Below, piece after piece: positions 26,156 through 33,753 of a DNA stretch of 64,000 bases (the first letter of the stretch is position 1; each line of letters starts with the position of its first letter). The DNA comes from Aquamicrobium sp. (GTDB taxonomy: Bacteria > Pseudomonadota > Alphaproteobacteria > Rhizobiales > Rhizobiaceae). Position numbers and translations under genes: made by a program. A model generated the notes under the pieces. The model did no database searches. It was given only the letters and a program-made list of their open reading frames with translations, and had not been told where the DNA came from. The DNA lies in NCBI RefSeq assembly GCF_023954335.1, contig NZ_JAMLIE010000002.1:744001-808000 (forward strand), read 5' to 3'.

Positions 26156-27330
26156 CGGCGGCCTCCCGGCAGATCGAGAGGGAGCCGGGGCGCGTCGGAC
26201 GAAGGGACGTCCGCGTCGTCGGACTTGTTCGGATTTTGCGGTGTAGAAAGCGCGAACGGCGCGCTTTTTTTCGCGGCTACGCTAAGGCTTCGGGCGGTGT
26301 CGCGGATGAGGTTATCCACCTCGCGCGCGCGCCCTTCAAAGTTAGTATTATTGTTAGACTCTAAGTTAAGGCCGGGAATCGTCGTTTCGGGCCAAAGCGT
26401 TAGCTGGGGTTTTTGCGTGTGATCTCCCGAAGGGTTTGCGTGCGATCTCCCGAAGGGTCGTGCGTGTGATCTCCCGATGGTTTCCACACCTTTATCCACA
26501 AGCCCTGTGGATAACGGCGCGGGCAGGAAGCGCAGCATTTCGCGGCGTCCGTCGCGCTCGATGCCGAGCCGATAGCCGGGCAGCGGCTGGCGTTTGGCGA
26601 TGCGGCGGATCTGGAGCGCGAAGTCGGAGACGCGCGCGAGGCTCCCGGATTTCTCATGGAGGTGGTGGAGGTCGAACACCCACCCCTGCGGCTGGCGGCC
26701 GGCGTGCTTGCGGGCGACGCGGTAGAGCCAGCGTTCGATCCCGCCTTTGAGCCGGAAGTAGTCCGCGTCGATCGCCAGCACGAGCGAGCGGTCGATGACG
26801 CCGCGATAGAACCAATCGGGGAGGACCAGCTCCATGCCCTCGACCCGGCCGTCGAGGCGGGTGAGTTCCTCCCATTCGTTGACCCAGGAGAACTGATGCC
26901 GCCGCCAATGCTCGCCATTGCGGATCGTTGTGCGGATCGAGGTCGATTGCAGCCGGGTCAGAGCGGCCTTGAGCAGCTTGTAGTCACTGGCGCCGGTCTC
27001 GCGTCCGATGGCCGTGAGGAGGTGATAGGGCGTGAAGCGGAGGAAGCGCGAGGTCGCAAGACCGAGGTTCTCGGCCTCGACGATCTGGCCTGCGGCCCAG
27101 ATCAGGATGTCCGCGTCCCAGATGGTTGCCATGCCGTGCTCCGGCACGGCGAAGACCTCGACACGCACCGCGCCGGCTTCGTAGAGGATCGGCACGGTGC
27201 GCCGGGACTTCGCCAGCGAGAAGAAGGGGCGCTCCATGAGGTCGCGCTGATCTCGCGGGCTGGCGTCGCCTGTGGCGATGACGAACGGGTCGAGGCGCGT
27301 CCGCTCGGAGCTGGGAAGGCGTCGGGACAT
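26152..27330 (-). CDS. repA: Replication initiator protein A
   Basis: 392 residues. LDPFVIATGDASPRDQRDLMERPFFSLAKSRR and FLRFTPYHLLTAIGRETGASDYKLLKAALTRLQSTSIRTT match the RepA initiator family (plasmid replication initiator, COG5534 type) with winged-helix domains. ATG 27330 has GAGGGTG six bases upstream; GTG 27339 is the alternative. The C-terminal 100 residues are low in conserved structure, and their DNA carries repeats and DnaA boxes (26312-26514), suggesting that the origin lies in the gene. The Asn-rich stretch NLESNNNTNFE comes from an AT-rich island. Confidence 0.88.
   Translation of the reverse strand: MSRRLPSSERTRLDPFVIATGDASPRDQRDLMERPFFSLAKSRRTVPILYEAGAVRVEVFAVPEHGMATIWDADILIWAAGQIVEAENLGLATSRFLRFTPYHLLTAIGRETGASDYKLLKAALTRLQSTSIRTTIRNGEHWRRHQFSWVNEWEELTRLDGRVEGMELVLPDWFYRGVIDRSLVLAIDADYFRLKGGIERWLYRVARKHAGRQPQGWVFDLHHLHEKSGSLARVSDFALQIRRIAKRQPLPGYRLGIERDGRREMLRFLPAPLSTGLVDKGVETIGRSHARPFGRSHANPSGDHTQKPQLTLWPETTIPGLNLESNNNTNFEGRAREVDNLIRDTARSLSVAAKKSAPFALSTPQNPNKSDDADVPSSDAPRLPLDLPGGRR
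26312..26514. other. Putative replication origin (oriV) within the 3' end of repA
   Basis: Within 200 bp are three iteron-like direct repeats (26415-26434, 26438-26457, 26462-26480). Two perfect DnaA boxes face each other: TTATCCACA at 26492-26500 and TGTGGATAA at 26506-26514. There is a one-mismatch box TTATCCACC at 26312-26320 and an AT-rich stretch at about 26338-26371 in a GC-rich gene. Iterons, DnaA boxes and an AT-rich unwinding element together are the standard parts of a theta origin. Confidence 0.7.
26415..26480. repeat. Three iteron-like direct repeats in repA
   Basis: Unit GCGTGYGATCTCCCGAAGGG occurs at 26415, 26438 and 26462, with spacings of 23 and 24 bp; the third copy has one change near its end. 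Because one spacing is not a multiple of three, the copies encode different peptides (SHARPFG, SHANPSG, DHTQ). Conservation is therefore at the DNA level, as expected for RepA binding sites. Confidence 0.75.
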
Positions 27331-27341
27331 AAGTGACACCC

Positions 27342-27623
27342 TCAGCGCGCGGCGCGGCCCGAAACGGGAGGATGCTGCCTGTTGCTGGGAAGGGCGGCCA
27401 GAACGCTGCCGCGAGGATCGGACGTGGAGGAAACGGTTCCCTTGTCGGCCCAGGCTTCCAGCTCGTCGATCGCATAGACGACACGGCCGCCGAGCTTGCG
27501 GAACAGCGGCCCGGTGCCATAGGTCCGGTGCTTCTCCAGGGTGCGGGGCGAAAGGCCGAGAAACTCGGCGGCGTCCTTGGTGCGCAGAAAGCGCGGCGGC
27601 AAAAGAGCGGGATTGGGGTACAT
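27342..27623 (-). CDS. Excisionase-like helix-turn-helix protein
   Basis: 93 residues. PRFLRTKDAAEFLGLSPRTLEKHRTYGTGPLFRKLGGRVVYAIDELEAWAD is the HTH_17/AlpA-like winged-helix domain of excisionases and small regulators. ATG 27623 has GGAGG nine bases upstream. First gene of the repA-parA operon, so it may control that operon; an excision role is possible but no integrase is present in the window. Confidence 0.85.
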   Translation of the reverse strand: MYPNPALLPPRFLRTKDAAEFLGLSPRTLEKHRTYGTGPLFRKLGGRVVYAIDELEAWADKGTVSSTSDPRGSVLAALPSNRQHPPVSGRAAR

Positions 27624-27755
27624 GGCTGCCTCCGTGGCTTCGGGGTGTGCCGCTCGGGTGGAGCGGCGGTCAGGGGCCACGGTGGCGAAGGAAGGGAGCG
27701 CAGGGAGTGGGGGAAATTGAGGGGTGCCGAAATTCCCCACCCTGATCGTTGGCGG

Positions 27756-28406
27756 TCAGGATCGGCGGCGGAAGCGCAGGAGCTTGAGATAGCCGCCCGC
27801 GATCATGGCGGCGCCGTCACGGAGGAGGTCTCGCACGGTGTCGCGGAACGGCGAGGATTGCCATTGTTCCTCGGCGATCCGATCGACACCGAACAGAACC
27901 TGGGCGATTTCGCGCTGGCTGGCGCGATGCCGGCGGGCGTCGACGGCGCGCAGCATCGCCTTGAGCCGTCGTCGTTGCTGGGCCGTCATGCGCTGGTCGC
28001 GTGGAACCCGGTAGCCTGCCAGGTGCCGCAGCAGGCGGTCGGCGGCGGCAAGGCGGTCGAGACCGTCAGGGTCGATCGGTATCGAGATCGCCAGCGGATC
28101 GTCGGGCTGGATCGTGGGGTCGGCGACCAGATGCAGGCCGGGACCGACCTCGCGCAGCAGGAGGTGGAGTTCCTCCGGCGTGATCCTCACCTCGCCTGAG
28201 AGGAAGGCGCGCAGGGTTGCGCTGCCCTCGCGCGGCGGAACAGGACTGCCGGCAAGGCGCAGGACGGCGGTATCGACCGTTTCGCTCCAGAGAACGGGCT
28301 GGTTAAAGCCCGAGAGGCGTGGCCGGGCCGCGAAATCGTAACCCCCAGCGGCGCTCCATCGGTTCGGGCAGTCGCTGATCGAGGCTGCCGGCTCCCCTGA
28401 GAACAC
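27756..28406 (-). CDS. DUF2285 family protein
   Basis: 216 residues from GTG 28406, which has CAGGA about five bases upstream. Core: DPLAISIPIDPDGLDRLAAADRLLRHLAGYR, then QRRRLKAMLRAVDARRHRASQREIAQVLFGVDRI and FRDTVRDLLRDGAAMIAGGYLKLLR, a DUF2285 DNA-binding-like domain. The first 100 bases overlap the DUF6499 gene in another frame; in many genomes the two domains form one protein. It could be a separate gene or the second half of a frameshifted one. Probably a regulator; target unknown. Confidence 0.78.
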   Translation of the reverse strand: MFSGEPAASISDCPNRWSAAGGYDFAARPRLSGFNQPVLWSETVDTAVLRLAGSPVPPREGSATLRAFLSGEVRITPEELHLLLREVGPGLHLVADPTIQPDDPLAISIPIDPDGLDRLAAADRLLRHLAGYRVPRDQRMTAQQRRRLKAMLRAVDARRHRASQREIAQVLFGVDRIAEEQWQSSPFRDTVRDLLRDGAAMIAGGYLKLLRFRRRS

Positions 28407-28527
28407 GATAGTCCTGCTGGTAGTCTCCGTTTCGGCGCAGGCACTCCCAGGCGAGGTTGTCGACGCCGGCCTGATCCATGAAGTCGTAGGCGGACTCCTC
28501 CCGCCAATGCGACGTGTCGGGTCTCAT
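28303..28527 (-). CDS. DUF6499 (transcriptional-regulator-like) domain protein
   Basis: 74 residues. SHWREESAYDFMDQAGVDNLAWECLRRNGDYQQDYRVL ending in ERRWGLRFRGP matches the N-terminal DUF6499 domain that elsewhere precedes DUF2285 in one polypeptide. ATG 28527 has GGAGGAG six bases upstream. The stop falls within the overlap with the DUF2285 gene; a single-base shift near 28330 would join the frames. Confidence 0.75.
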   Translation of the reverse strand: MRPDTSHWREESAYDFMDQAGVDNLAWECLRRNGDYQQDYRVLRGAGSLDQRLPEPMERRWGLRFRGPATPLGL

Positions 28528-28655
28528 GATACTCCTCCCGCACTACTGAAAACACACGTCAAACGGGAGAATGATCCGGGCGAGTCGGTCGCCGATCAAG
28601 AACCTGCCGCCGCAAAGCGCCTTCGCCTGCCGGCAATACGATGATCGACGATGGT

Positions 28656-28919
28656 TCAGTTCGGGCGGCCGAGGCGCAGGATCTTGTAGCCGTGTTCGGT
28701 CATCCAGTGCGCGCGGGCAAGGTGGGTCTCGTGAACCCTGCGGGCGCGTTCGGGTTCGGCCTGGGGATCGAGTCCGAACAGGACTTCCACGGCTTCTTGC
28801 CAATCGGCACCGTCCGCCTCGGCATCGAGCAGGCGGCAATAGAGCTTCACATGCGCGCGGTCATAGTCCGTGAGAAGATCGCCGCTCGGCGCCTCGTCAC
28901 GATAGGATAGCGTCGCCAT
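28656..28919 (-). CDS. Small DUF2285-like protein
   Basis: 87 residues from ATG 28919 with GGAAGGA upstream. LLTDYDRAHVKLYCRLLDAEADGADWQEAVEVLFGLDPQAEPERARRVHETHLARAHWMTEHGYKILRLG resembles the C-terminal half of DUF2285 (same ending as GYLKLLR in the neighbouring protein). Likely a small DNA-binding or partner protein; function unknown. An open frame extends upstream but lacks support. Confidence 0.7.
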   Translation of the reverse strand: MATLSYRDEAPSGDLLTDYDRAHVKLYCRLLDAEADGADWQEAVEVLFGLDPQAEPERARRVHETHLARAHWMTEHGYKILRLGRPN

Positions 28920-29047
28920 CACGTCCTTCCCCCGGTTGCGACGTTCTGGATTTTGGCGCGCACAATATCGCAAAGATGTGATCGGTAAACGCCGATTCAT
29001 CGAGAAGGGTGAACGCGATGGTCCGTGGCGGATTTGCTGCGATCGCG

Positions 29048-29296
29048 TCAGCGGCTGTTGGCTGTGTGCGTGACATCCATCATCACCCCGATATTCGGGC
29101 CGGAGTTGATGAAGACGATGCCCGACGCTTCCAGAGCCCTGCGAACCCTGTCGGCGGTGGTCTCGAAGACACGTTCGCCGTTGACCGACTCCATGCGCTT
29201 GAGCGCGGTCAGCGAAACGGCGGCCCTGTCGGCGAGCATCTCCTGTGTCCAGCTCAGTAGTGCGCGCGCGGCCCGTGTCTGTTGGGCGGTGATCAT
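29048..29296 (-). CDS. XRE-family transcriptional regulator
   Basis: 82 residues. MITAQQTRAARALLSWTQEMLADRAAVSLTALKRMESVNGERVFETTADRVRRALEASGIVFI is a compact Cro/C1-type helix-turn-helix of the kind common in alphaproteobacteria. A strong GGAGGTGA lies upstream of ATG 29296. A 15-bp palindrome 44 bp upstream (29340-29354) recurs before two other regulatory genes (41745, 50423). This protein is therefore a candidate for binding it; that is inference. Confidence 0.88.
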   Translation of the reverse strand: MITAQQTRAARALLSWTQEMLADRAAVSLTALKRMESVNGERVFETTADRVRRALEASGIVFINSGPNIGVMMDVTHTANSR

Positions 29297-29339
29297 ACAC
29301 GATCACCTCCCACCGGCACTGAGCCTCGTGCCAGAACTA

Positions 29340-29354
29340 CGGCTATAATAGCCG
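29340..29354. promoter_or_regulatory. Shared palindrome, copy 1 (before the XRE gene)
   Basis: CGGCTATAATAGCCG, 7-bp perfect arms around one base, 44 bp upstream of the XRE start codon. With flanks, it shares CTATAATAGCCGGAGTTG with the reverse complement of copy 2. It contains a -10-like TATAAT/TATTAT, so it may be a promoter core as well as an operator. Confidence 0.65.
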
Positions 29355-29498
29355 GAGTTGCCAGTAGAATCGACCCATTATCGCCGTCCGGCGCGGTCGC
29401 GCCGATGCCGTGCTTCCGTCTGATTCGCCCGGCGCTTCCAGTCGAGATGCGTGGCGGCGGCGGCCGCCGCCGGGCCGGTGGCGGCCCGGCATCGCCCG

Positions 29499-29666
29499 CT
29501 AGGGGGCAAAGGGGTCCACCTCGTTGACGATGGTGTCGTCGTCGCCGTCATATTCGGCGGCGGGCATCACGCCCATGGTGCCGTCGCCGGCGCGGAAGAT
29601 GACGATCGAGACCATCAGGGTCGAGGCGAGGCTGAAGGCGAGGGCGTGGGCATCTGCAAGCGACAT
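29499..29666 (-). CDS. Small conserved protein of conjugative elements, unknown function
   Basis: 55 residues from ATG 29666: MSLADAHALAFSLASTLMVS, then IVIFRAGDGTMGVMPAAEYDGDDDTIVNEVDPFAP. Hydrophobic N-terminal half, acidic C-terminal half. I recall similar short proteins near ssb in related elements but know no function. GGGAG lies upstream, and a perfect 7-bp hairpin (GCGGGGA/TCCCCGC, 29687-29703) lies 20 bases before the start. Confidence 0.6.
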   Translation of the reverse strand: MSLADAHALAFSLASTLMVSIVIFRAGDGTMGVMPAAEYDGDDDTIVNEVDPFAP

Positions 29667-30150
29667 TTCCGGCTCCCGTTCTGGTGGCGGGGACCATCCC
29701 CGCTCGACAGGCGCCCGATGGGTTTTGGTCGCGGCCGCGATCACCCTGGAGGCCGTGGCCGGAAGGGCCGCACGCGCGCGTAGCGGACCCCCTTGCGGGG
29801 TTGATCGTGGAAGGCCGGGATTGAAACCAAGGTCAGCCTCCAAGAGCGGGGTGGTTCCGCCAAGAATCCCGGAGCTGGCGTTCGCGCTGCCGAGGCTGTT
29901 GCCGGAGCCGGGAAGTCTCGCCATTCGCTCGCTGGTCGGGCTTTGCGGCGCGCCAATCGCGGCATCCTCGCTGCGTGCGCTCGTTTCGGGAATGTGAAGG
30001 CGATGGCTATGCCATGCGATGGCCGCATCGAGTTCGCATGGGGCCGTCCAGGGTGAGACCGGCGATCGTGCGGATCTCGCCGCCAGGGCGGCGCGCTGGT
30101 GCTGCGGCGCGCCGTCGCCAAGATGCGGGAGCCGGCCGCGAGCATGGGAA
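29667..30150. other. Gene-free stretch between the small protein gene and the ssb terminator
   Basis: About 480 bases. Apart from the hairpin at 29687-29703 (GCGGGGA/TCCCCGC), nothing clear was found. The open frames crossing it have low-complexity Arg/Pro/Ala content typical of GC-rich shadows and no plausible start signals. Confidence 0.5.
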
Positions 30151-30180
30151 AAGGCCCGGCGGTGGATACCGCCGGGCCTT
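30151..30180 (-). terminator. Rho-independent terminator of ssb
   Basis: Perfect 13-bp arms AAGGCCCGGCGGT / ACCGCCGGGCCTT with a 4-base loop, followed in the minus direction by TTTTCCC. It begins 12 bases after the ssb stop codon. Confidence 0.85.
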
Positions 30181-30191
30181 CGAGGTTCCGA

Positions 30192-30590
30192 TCAGAACGG
30201 AATCTCGTCGTCTTCGATGAACTTGCCGTCGTCGTTTTCGTTCTTCGGCTTCGGCCAGGAGAGGAACGTGACCCTCTCGGCGATCACCTCGGTCGTGTAG
30301 TGGACCGCGCCGTCCTTGTCGGTCCAGCGGGTGGTCTTGTTGCGGCCTTCCACCAGGACGCGCATGCCCTTCACGCATTTGCGGAGCGACTTGGCGACGC
30401 CGTTGAAGGCGGTCACGCGGTGCCATTCCGTTTCCTGCTCCGCACGGCCATTCTTGTCGCGGATGATCTCGCCGTTGGAGTAGCGGGGCCGCGAGGTGGC
30501 CATGCTGAAGCGCGTGACCTGGGTGCGGTCGTAGGTGTTGGTCTCAGGGTCCTGGCCGACGTTGCCATTGAGGATCACGATGTTGGTCAT
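30192..30590 (-). CDS. ssb: Single-stranded DNA-binding protein
   Basis: 132 residues. MTNIVILNGNVGQDPETNTY, WHRVTAFNGVAKSLRKCVKGMRVLVEGRNKTTRW and the acidic tip DDEIPF define a bacterial SSB with the C-terminal interaction motif. The short linker is typical of mobile-element SSBs. It protects incoming single-stranded DNA. ATG 30590 follows GGAGACC; the open frame upstream belongs to a hairpin-rich leader. Confidence 0.95.
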   Translation of the reverse strand: MTNIVILNGNVGQDPETNTYDRTQVTRFSMATSRPRYSNGEIIRDKNGRAEQETEWHRVTAFNGVAKSLRKCVKGMRVLVEGRNKTTRWTDKDGAVHYTTEVIAERVTFLSWPKPKNENDDGKFIEDDEIPF

Positions 30591-30599
30591 TCTAGGTCT

Positions 30600-30735
30600 C
30601 CGTTTGCTCTTGCCGGAGGGACCGTCCCTCCGACGAGACCCGGCCAAGGCCGTCGGGAGACTCCCGCAACTGCCGATCCTTCGGCAGCTTGCCCCTAAAG
30701 CCCCAGGTGGGGCGGGCAGCCGCGCTCGCGCGGCA
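30600..30735 (-). promoter_or_regulatory. Multi-hairpin leader upstream of ssb
   Basis: Read toward ssb, six inverted repeats follow one another: CCGCG/CGCGG, CCCC/GGGG, CTGCCG/CGGCAG, GGGA/TCCC, GGCC/GGCC and CGGAGGGA/TCCCTCCG. The last ends about 15 bases before the ribosome-binding site. Such a chain suggests a structured mRNA leader or a folded single-stranded DNA promoter, as described for ssb regions of conjugative plasmids. Confidence 0.5.
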
Positions 30736-31290
30736 ACACGGCTGGGAGCTGCGGGGGTTGCTGGTGGAAACCGAACGGACTTAGGGGATCGCTGAGGAGG
30801 AGGGATTGGTCATTCCGCGATAGCCAACGCGGAGACCGATGCTGCCAACATGATCCTCGACGCACGACGGACGCACGGCTCCGACAACGCCTCGATCGCC
30901 TTCCGTCACGGCGCCGGTTCGGATGTGCCACCGGCTCCGCCTTCCGCCTCGATGCGATGATGTCGACGGGTCAAGTGCCGGGCTATCGCCGGAGACCCTA
31001 TGGCATCGCGCCACGCTCACGGCGGATTCGAGAACGCTGCCGTGCGGAAGGGCCTTCGTTCATGCGCCCGGTGGAAGGCCGCGACAGGTTCGACCGTTTG
31101 GGCCGTATGGCGCGTTCCGGGCCACACGACGGTCTCGCTCAGCACGCGGGCGTCGCCGTCGACGCAGAAGAACGAAAGCGACGACGCAATTCATTCTCGA
31201 CGGCATGGCTCCAGTGATCGGAAACCCAGAGGTTCGGCAGATCACCGGCGTTCCGATCCCGTTGTCGAAGCGGCCGGCCGAGCATCTTCC
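30736..31290. other. Gene-free stretch upstream of the ssb leader
   Basis: About 550 bases with open frames only of low-complexity Arg-rich type and no recognisable domain. No repeat or promoter was found that I can support. Confidence 0.4.
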
Positions 31291-31309
31291 GGGAGGGGAG
31301 GAAGGGTTT

Positions 31310-31426
31310 GGGAAGGAGGTGGAGGGAACCGTCCCTCCTTCCCATGGGTAGGGGTGTTTGAGGGGGAGGGGCAAGGCCCTTCCCCTTCATGGGGTGAGCG
31401 CGAGAGGGGGCGTTCGGCCCCCTTTC
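31310..31426. repeat. Three-hairpin intergenic element, copy I
   Basis: Three consecutive G-rich inverted repeats: near 31310 (GGGAAGG/CCTTCCC outer arms, GAGGGA/TCCCTC inner), near 31359 (GGGGAGGGGC/GCCCTTCCCC) and near 31404 (AGGGGGC/GCCCCCT). Linkers such as CATGGGGTGAGCGCGAGAG recur in copies II and IV. It lies about 100 bp past the stop of the 31523-31894 gene. Confidence 0.65.
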
Positions 31427-31522
31427 GTATGCGAGGATGGCCGGTCGATCCGGCCGGAATCGCAAGGACATCAAAGCAAAGGCGACAGGCGGCCGAAGCC
31501 GCCTGTCGCTGGCCGAACCGTA

Positions 31523-31894
31523 TCAGTCCGGGCCGTGCAGCAGTTCGTAGTCGCTCTCCGGGTCGTCCCCGTCGATCCTCGCCAGCGCGTAGATCACCGC
31601 GCGGACCTTCCAGTCGCCGATGCAGGTGCGGCGCTGCGCGATGAGGATACTCACCGCCGTCTCATTGGCTTCGATCGCCGCGATCGCCTCATCCACCCTG
31701 TCGAATGGGGCGAGATTTTCGACCGGCTCGAAGTCGCCGTATTCGTCGTCCCACCTGCCGCGGATATACATCGGCTCGTGCTTCAGGTGCTCGATGGCCT
31801 CTTCGGCCTCGCGGATGAGCCGGAAGCCTTCCTTCCGGTCCCTCCAGTATTGCGCGCTGCCGCCGTCGATGGTGATGATCTTGCGATAGGTCAT
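31523..31894 (-). CDS. Uncharacterised protein, first of four small genes with shared flanks
   Basis: 123 residues: MTYRKIITIDGGSAQYWRDR, then GFRLIREAEEAIEHLKHEPMYIRG, then IGDWKVRAVIYALARIDGDDPES. Soluble, mixed alpha/beta, acidic. No known domain. The 5' flank is almost the same as that of the 33205-33753 gene; the 3' flank carries three-hairpin copy I. ATG 31894 is preceded by AAGGAG inside a small hairpin (31904-31922). Confidence 0.7.
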   Translation of the reverse strand: MTYRKIITIDGGSAQYWRDRKEGFRLIREAEEAIEHLKHEPMYIRGRWDDEYGDFEPVENLAPFDRVDEAIAAIEANETAVSILIAQRRTCIGDWKVRAVIYALARIDGDDPESDYELLHGPD

Positions 31895-32122
31895 AAAGTT
31901 CTCCTTTCGTTTCTGACGAAAGGTGGGCCACGCTGTAGGCCAGAGGTGTCAATGACCGCGCAAGCGGCCGCTTCGCGGGGATCGGAGGAACCGATTTTGT
32001 GGAGTCGGCCATGGGCCGGCGGAGGAAAATTGGAGGTGCCGATCATCATTTACACCGGATGGCCTGGCGTAAAATAGGACGTCAGAGAGAGAGGTAGCCC
32101 GCGGCCCCGACGAGGGGCCGCG
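31895..32122 (-). promoter_or_regulatory. Conserved leader block, copy 1
   Basis: About 225 bp that align with 33754-33983. Shared parts, read toward the gene: a perfect 9-bp hairpin (32100-32122), CTCTCTCTGACGTCC, GGCCATCCGGTGTAAA, GGCACCTCCAATTTTC, AAAATCGGTTCCTCCG, GCGGCCGCTTGCGCGGTC and TGACACCTCTG (TTGACA in this copy). Next to the start codon, CTTTCGT/ACGAAAG (31904-31922) overlaps the ribosome-binding site and could hide it. Confidence 0.6.
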
Positions 32123-32135
32123 ACCGCATTGGAGC

Positions 32136-32262
32136 GGGGAAGGTCTGGAAGGGGGTGTTACACCCCTTTCCAGGGGAGGATGTTTGAAGGAGGGGCCATG
32201 CCCTTCCTTCATGGGGGTGAGCTTTGCGAGGGGCGGCTTGCCCCCCTTTTCCCTTCACCAAG
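32136..32262. repeat. Three-hairpin intergenic element, copy II
   Basis: CTGGAAGGGGGTG/CACCCCTTTCCAG, then GAAGGAGGGGC/GCCCTTCCTTC, then GAGGGGCG/GCCCCCC followed by TTTTC on the plus strand. It lies about 75 bp past the stop of the 32337-32780 gene and abuts leader block copy 1. Confidence 0.7.
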
Positions 32263-32336
32263 GCGATGGTCGCCCCCGGCTTGTCCGGCGTTCCGCGATG
32301 ATGAAGGAAGGCAGGCGTGGCCTGCCCTCCATCGGT

Positions 32337-32780
32337 TCAGACGCGGGCGGCGATGAAGGTGACGCCGGTTTCCTGCCGGATCGCCTCGAGCAGCGCGGGC
32401 AGTTCGCCCAGCTCGGTGGCCGGAACCTCGGTATAGTTCAGGTCGATGAGGCAAGCGTCATCTTCGATACGGGCAAAGATGGTGATGTCGTCCAGCACCG
32501 AAATCGGGCCGTGCTCGATCCATCTGCGCTCGAAGGGTGTGCAGATATAGTAGAAATAGAACAACGACTCGCCAGCCTCGGACGCCTTTCGGTCGCGGTC
32601 CAGTTCCTCGAAGGTTGCGATCTCGTCGACAAGATCGGCGGCCATCAGATCGAGCTTGTCGAGCAGTCGGCCATAGAGGTTGCGCATGAAGGTGGTCGTG
32701 CTGTCGTCGCGGCCGAGCAGCGCCCTATGGCGCAGACGCTTGATGGATTGCAGAAGCGCAGTGGGATTGAAATCGGTCAT
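32337..32780 (-). CDS. Uncharacterised protein, second of four
   Basis: 147 residues from ATG 32780: MTDFNPTALLQSIKRLRHRA, then FMRNLYGRLLDKLDLMAADLVDEIATFEELDRDRK, then FFARIEDDACLIDLNYTEVP-like segment (IFARIEDDACLIDLNY). Helical N-terminal half, acidic throughout. No known domain. Three-hairpin copy II follows it. Confidence 0.68.
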   Translation of the reverse strand: MTDFNPTALLQSIKRLRHRALLGRDDSTTTFMRNLYGRLLDKLDLMAADLVDEIATFEELDRDRKASEAGESLFYFYYICTPFERRWIEHGPISVLDDITIFARIEDDACLIDLNYTEVPATELGELPALLEAIRQETGVTFIAARV

Positions 32781-33048
32781 GTCGAAGTCCTCTCGATGGC
32801 GAAGCCGGGTCATTCTGCGGAAGCAGGCGCCCGCTCCTGCTTCCCGAGTTCGCGCGGAGCAGCGGGTGAGAGGGGGGCAAGGCCGGGGCGGCGGAGGGGG
32901 ATCACCCGGCCTGCACAAGCGCAGCGCGGAAGGACGGGGACACCGGCGGCGTGGCCTTGCTGGGGAGAGAGGGCGGAGTTTTCTTTCCCCTGACATCGAG
33001 AGCAGGATGATCGCCGAAGGCGATGCACGCTAGATCCGGGGATGGCCT
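32781..33048. other. Intergenic stretch upstream of the second unknown gene
   Basis: Contains one strong inverted repeat, GGAAGCAGG/CCTGCTTCC (around 32819-32843), about 40 bp upstream of the 32780 start codon. It does not align with the leader blocks at 31895 and 33754. No further gene is supported. Confidence 0.4.
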
Positions 33049-33049
33049 G

Positions 33050-33113
33050 GAAGGGGGTGTGACACCCCTTTCCAGGGGAGGATGCGCGAAGGAGGGGCGC
33101 GCCCTTCTTTCGC
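33050..33113. repeat. Three-hairpin intergenic element, copy III (only two hairpins)
   Basis: CTGGAAGGGGGTG/CACCCCTTTCCAG, linker AGGGGAGGATGCGC, then GCGAAGGAGGGGC/GCCCTTCTTTCGC. The first hairpin and linker are nearly the same as in copy II. The third hairpin is missing. It lies about 90 bp past the stop of the 33205-33753 gene. Confidence 0.7.
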
Positions 33114-33204
33114 AGGCGATGCCGGCCGGTCGCTCCGGCTGGCATGGCTGGCAGCACATGCAGAAGGCGGCGGGCGGCTTGCGCCGCCCGCCGCCTCGTC
33201 GAGG

Positions 33205-33753
33205 CTATCGGTATAGGTCGTTGCCGAGGGGCTTCTCGTAGATCTCGGGATCGAGGCCACCCGCTCCTTCCGGTCCGATGCAATCGTAGTAGAGATAGGT
33301 GGTGAAGCGGATGCCGGTATCGGCGGCGATCCGCTTGATGATCTCACCGAGGCCGCAAAGGTGCTTGTCGTCGACGGTGAACCTCGCCGGGATCGGGCTG
33401 GGGCACCACATCTCCGCGCTGGGATCTATGTACCCGCCCCAATCCATCTCGGGGTCGATGCGGTCCAGCAGGTGCCACGGATAGAATCCGCCGCCGCTGG
33501 TTTCGAGATCGCCCACGCAAAAGTTGATGGTCTCCTCGAGTGCCTCGCGGGCGGCCGGATCGGCCTCTGTCCGCAGCATCGTTTCGGCCTGATGGCCTTC
33601 CCGGCAGTATCCGGCAAGGCGGTCGAGTGCATCGGCCAGCCGGACGTGGACGACCTGGGCAAAGCGTGTGTCGCATCTGGTGCGGTTCGCGCGAACCTCG
33701 GTCGCAAATCTGGTGAATTTCTCGCTGAAATCGAGGAAGTCGAGCTTAGGCAT
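33205..33753 (-). CDS. Uncharacterised protein, third of four
   Basis: 182 residues: MPKLDFLDFSEKFTRFATEV, then FAQVVHVRLADALDRLAGYC, GGGFYPWHLLDRIDPEMDWGGYIDP and FTTYLYYDCIGPEGAGGLDPE. Aromatic-rich, soluble, no known domain. Its leader aligns with that of the 31523-31894 gene although the proteins are not alike. Three-hairpin copy III follows it. Confidence 0.7.
   Translation of the reverse strand: MPKLDFLDFSEKFTRFATEVRANRTRCDTRFAQVVHVRLADALDRLAGYCREGHQAETMLRTEADPAAREALEETINFCVGDLETSGGGFYPWHLLDRIDPEMDWGGYIDPSAEMWCPSPIPARFTVDDKHLCGLGEIIKRIAADTGIRFTTYLYYDCIGPEGAGGLDPEIYEKPLGNDLYR

Noticed and set aside
30923..31351. 142-codon plus-strand open frame in the gene-poor stretch
   Set aside because: Arg-rich, no conserved pattern, ends within the three-hairpin element; more likely non-coding.
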